Assembly: GCA_017893485.1 (NCBI GenBank)
Contig: CM030363.1
Span: 169,929,456-169,993,455 of the forward strand
From: Hemerocallis citrina
Lineage: Eukaryota; Streptophyta; Magnoliopsida; Asparagales; Asphodelaceae
DNA length: 64,000 nucleotides
Direction of reading: 5' to 3'
Shown: positions 61,101-64,000 of the stretch, one piece after another
How the letters are laid out: every line of letters starts with the position of its first letter
Numbering within the stretch: the stretch's first letter is position 1
Notes under the pieces: generated by a model
What the model saw: only the letters and a program-made list of their open reading frames with translations
Told to the model about the DNA's origin: nothing
Database searches by the model: none
Program-made: the position numbers and the translations under genes

Positions 61101-61444
61101 GTAAAATTTTTTTACCTCTAAGTTGACAAGCAATCATGCTCAGCCCAAAAATCTGAAAATCTGAAGTTTTTACTCCAAGGAGTAATTTTGCACAAAAGTC
61201 CCTCTTTTTGTAATATTTGCAAATATGTCAAAAAATATCAAAAAAATCCAGAAAATTCATAAATAATACCTACTAATAAATAATAGGTTTCCCCATTTGA
61301 CTTTGAACTTCCCAAAAAAATATTTGCATGTGTTTTGCATGTGTAAAAATATAAATTTCAGAAAATATTTGTTAAATCACCGAAAAATCATTTTAATTTA
61401 TTTATTAATTTCAAAAACATTATTTAAAAATATCGGGTGTTACA
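58108..61444. mobile_element. Giant LTR-like element F, 3,337 bp
   Basis: Starts TGAAGAGCCCAGAATTTCC, ends AAAATATCGGGTGTTACA; TSD ATTGG at 58103-58107 and 61445-61449, inside the third copy of the triplication. It contains CTATGCATTCCATACTACAT (58669) and a tandem block of GATAATTCCGGAG units (58806-59010). The left end has diverged from TGTAACGCC but keeps TG. Confidence 0.9.
59675..59815. repeat. GTCGAC-centred short repeats in element F
   Basis: Four copies of TGACAGTCGACCG or its variant GGTCGACCGACAT within 140 bp, in both orientations, next to a shorter ATCGACAG copy. Confidence 0.8.
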
Positions 61445-61549
61445 ATTGGTTCTCGCCCCGGAACTCTGGTGGTCAGACTCCTTCCTGAGATAATCTAGAA
61501 ACTATTTCACTCACATCAGGAAAATAAATGGAGAATACCTCACTCCGTA

Positions 61550-61858
61550 GGACAAGGATGAGAGAAAGGCCATGTGAGAGCCAGATGGAGAAAGTGAAAT
61601 ATTCCGGCCGAAAAGTGTGGAAGGAACTAGGCTCACCTTGGTATGTCCTAAGTTGCCAAAATAAAGGGGGAAATAGGAAAACATATGACCATAGGGGAAG
61701 TACTGAGTAGGGGTATTACGCCTTAAATTAAACCTACCCAATTTTCCTAGTTGAAAAATTAGGAATATGAAAACCACCCATTTTTAGATTAGGGGTATTA
61801 CACCTTAAATTAAACCTACCCAATTTTCCTAATTGGAAAATTAGGAATCTGAAAACCG
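61550..61858. repeat. 82-bp direct duplication and unassigned junction DNA
   Basis: TAGGGGTATTACRCCTTAAA starts at 61708 and 61790, an 82-bp direct repeat with few differences. The 61550-61707 part shows no recognisable gene; it separates the truncated element C from the truncated element B3. Confidence 0.8.
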
Positions 61859-64000
61859 TCCGTTAGAACAAGCTACGGACGACAAGTAGTAAAAAACAAC
61901 ATGATAACGAGAATAATGCATAATAAGGAAAGAAATAAGAACTGGCATTACAATTACTGAAATAACATGATCATGTGTGATGCAAGTGACAACTGAATCA
62001 ATCTCAAGGTATGGTCAATCGGGAATCAGGAATCATGTAATCGGGAGACGTGTAAACATGAAATTATTTAATCAGGAATTATGAAATGAGAAACATGTCA
62101 ATGGACAGTGTTAATCTTAAGTCTATAAATCTTTTATTAACCTATCTAATGCATGCAATCTTGTGTTCCATACCACAGGTTCAGGTGCATAACAATCAAG
62201 TGAACGTTTAGACTCAAGTAGTGAATTCTACAGGATTATGTACTCGGGCCTTGTAGTGACGGTATCAAGAATCATGTCATGTAAACGGGAATATGTAAAC
62301 ATGTAAATGGTAATCATGTAAACTTTTAACCGGGAAACATGTAAACTTGTAAACATGAAGTCACTATTACGGAAAATACAAGCCCCCTTCCGAGTACACT
62401 GTCCTATATTGTCCACTACTAGATCTTACCGGTCATTACTCGGGCTTGTTATTCTTTTACTATAATTAATCATGAACATGCAACCAATGAGAACGGGGTA
62501 TCAAGACAATATCAAGAAGGTATCGAGAGAGTATCAAGAGCTATGCAAAGCATAATATTCAGTTGTTGTACCGATCCACTGTATTGGTTCAATTCATTAA
62601 ATAAAAATAATAACATGTTTATGTTTAAGAATATAAAGATGCAATTCTGGACAACAATACATTACTGTACTAAATTTCACTTTTCCGCTGCTACGTAAAA
62701 GCAAATTGGATTCCGTCAGGGGTTCTAGAAAGTAGACTCCCTGCCGGATCCAATGTCTATTCATACAACACATTTTAAGGGCAACAGCTAAGTCTAATAG
62801 TCAGATATTTATGGGTACAATGTCCAGGAAGTAATATAGGGTCAACTTCTCATACTAATTACTCTACTATAAAAATCATTATAAATCTTCCCAAATTCAG
62901 AATGAAATTCCTAACCATTTCTATTGATATTCAGGCCTGTCTCAGCTCAGAATTCCATCAATAGATCGTTATTTCAAGTCGTTTACGGGCCTCCAATAGG
63001 ACATCTGGAAAATCAGATGTTACAACACTAAAAGTTGAATAACTCATAACCTATTGTGAAGCCGTAAGATAATTTGGAATCTACACTTAGAAAGCTACAA
63101 GATACATCTATAAAATTATAATTTTGGATACAGGGAATGGCCTTAATTCTTTGCACGAAATTGGGCAGACCACAGAGCAGTAACATCCACTACTTTTTTA
63201 TAATCACAATTCACAAGAATATAATTCTATACCCAGAAATGTACTCACATTCATTAGTAATTAAGACAGATCTCTACGGTTAACATGACAGAAAATCACA
63301 ACTTCTATGACATCGAATTTAAGGATTTAATTACACTACCGCATTGCAACATAATCAAAATAAAGCTTGAATCAACATATATATATATCTATGTGCAGAT
63401 ACATCTCTAAGTCGTATTTAAGCAGTTTATGAAATGACAATAAAGTTTTATGATCTTTCTTTGGGCATCGAATATGCTGGAGTCAAATAGAACGATTCAA
63501 CATGGTATATAATGAATGGTTCAATAGCATGAAATGATTACATGAGATTTAATAATACGATAAATCAGAATGAATGAGAACACTTGCATGAACATGGAAA
63601 ATAACTAGAGTTTACAAAACAATAATCAAATTCAATGAGCTACTTGTGAGAGTTCAAAGATATGCTTGCCGTTGACAACGATTACAATAGCGAAGAAGAA
63701 AAAGCGGCAACGGCAGCAAGGCATCAATGACAGCAATCTACGACAACGATAACAGTAATACTGACAGCGCAATAGCAAGGGCAGCGAGTGATGCCGCGAG
63801 GACAGCAACACGACGGTGATGACAACAAGCAACTAGGGAAAGATGAAAATACCCTCGGCAGCAGCAACAACAACAACAAGCAAATGGTAGCAATACGACA
63901 ATGGTAGGAACGACAACGAGGGAGATGATGATAGCAACTATGGTGAGCAACGTTGGATTGTATTTGTTGTCGAGTGTGAGCAAGAAAGGGTGAGGGAGAA
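61859..64000. mobile_element. Giant LTR-like element B3, truncated at left and by the window edge
   Basis: Aligns by eye with B2 from its 35248 region: GTTAGAACAAGCTACGGACG, CATACCACAGGTTCAGGTGC (62170), GTACTCGGGCCTTGTAGTGA, TCCGAGTACACTGTCCTATA, CGTCAGGGGTTCTAGAAAGT (62718), then a CAGCAGCAACAACAACAACA-type purine-rich stretch (63640-64000). The first ~400 bp and right end are absent. No gene. Confidence 0.8.

Larger units (their letters stand above)
50072..61549. repeat. Tandem triplication, unit about 1.75-1.79 kb
   Basis: TTACGAAGCTGCTCAA starts at 50075, 51869 and 53621 (periods 1,794 and 1,752). Each unit contains about 290 bp of TAT2 antisense-ORF sequence followed by the start of element C. 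Copies 2 and 3 share differences from copy 1 (GCGGTGGACAGTCCAC, AACGCTC), so they are the younger pair. Copy 2 lacks about 68 bp after CATTACAAT (52270) that copies 1 and 3 keep. Copy 3 is interrupted by elements E and F and stops at about 61549. Confidence 0.92.

Overview
This looks like nuclear DNA from a flowering plant, probably a eudicot. It has plant-type introns, MULE, plant mobile domain and FAR1-like genes, Ty3/gypsy pol of the TAT/Ogre type, and almost no intact host coding sequence. I cannot name the species. Nearly the whole window is mobile DNA stacked inside mobile DNA, as in gene-poor heterochromatin. No ORF is an intact, clearly functional gene. I ran no searches; every family assignment comes from reading motifs by eye.

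Layout. (1) 1-4379: AT-rich DNA with a cluster of Helitron-like hairpins (about 540-1410), a CT-rich leader-like segment, and the last exons of a kinase-like gene on the minus strand (stop at 3984). (2) 4380-15583: a giant LTR-like element (TSD CTTAC) inserted at the 5' splice site of an intron of that gene. It carries a complete 7,088-bp Mutator-like element (6622-13709, 9-bp TSD) and a 139-bp Helitron (15011-15149). The MULE holds a decayed MURA transposase and, convergent to it, a three-exon plant mobile domain (PMD) gene. (3) 15589-17728: two more exons of the kinase-like gene and a FAR1-like pseudogene, cut by an LTR. (4) 17729-30449: a TAT-type Ty3/gypsy element on the minus strand: LTR with a 108-bp minisatellite, an antisense extra ORF, 115-bp tandem repeats, integrase, RNase H and the end of RT. 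It is truncated inside RT and joined to an inverted LTR (30450-32088). (5) 32089-50110: a second TAT element on the plus strand. Its integrase is split by a 14.5-kb nest (33441-47971) in which four further elements with perfect TSDs can be resolved. (6) 50072-61549: a 1.75-1.79-kb tandem triplication of a TAT-plus-LTR junction; two more LTR-like elements (54209-57821, 58108-61444) sit in the third copy. (7) 61859-64000: a truncated further copy of the giant element, running off the edge.

The most distinctive feature is a group of at least nine long (3.3-4.0 kb after removing nested insertions), non-coding elements. They have ends close to TGTAACGCCCC...GGGTGTTACA, mostly perfect 5-bp TSDs, and no recognisable internal retrotransposon domain. 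Several share a palindromic module, a conserved block ending near GGGTTCAATCCCTCG, and a copy-specific tandem block after it. They behave as solo LTRs of a very-long-LTR retrotransposon, but the coding partner is not in this window. TSDs and nesting give a clear relative order of insertion.
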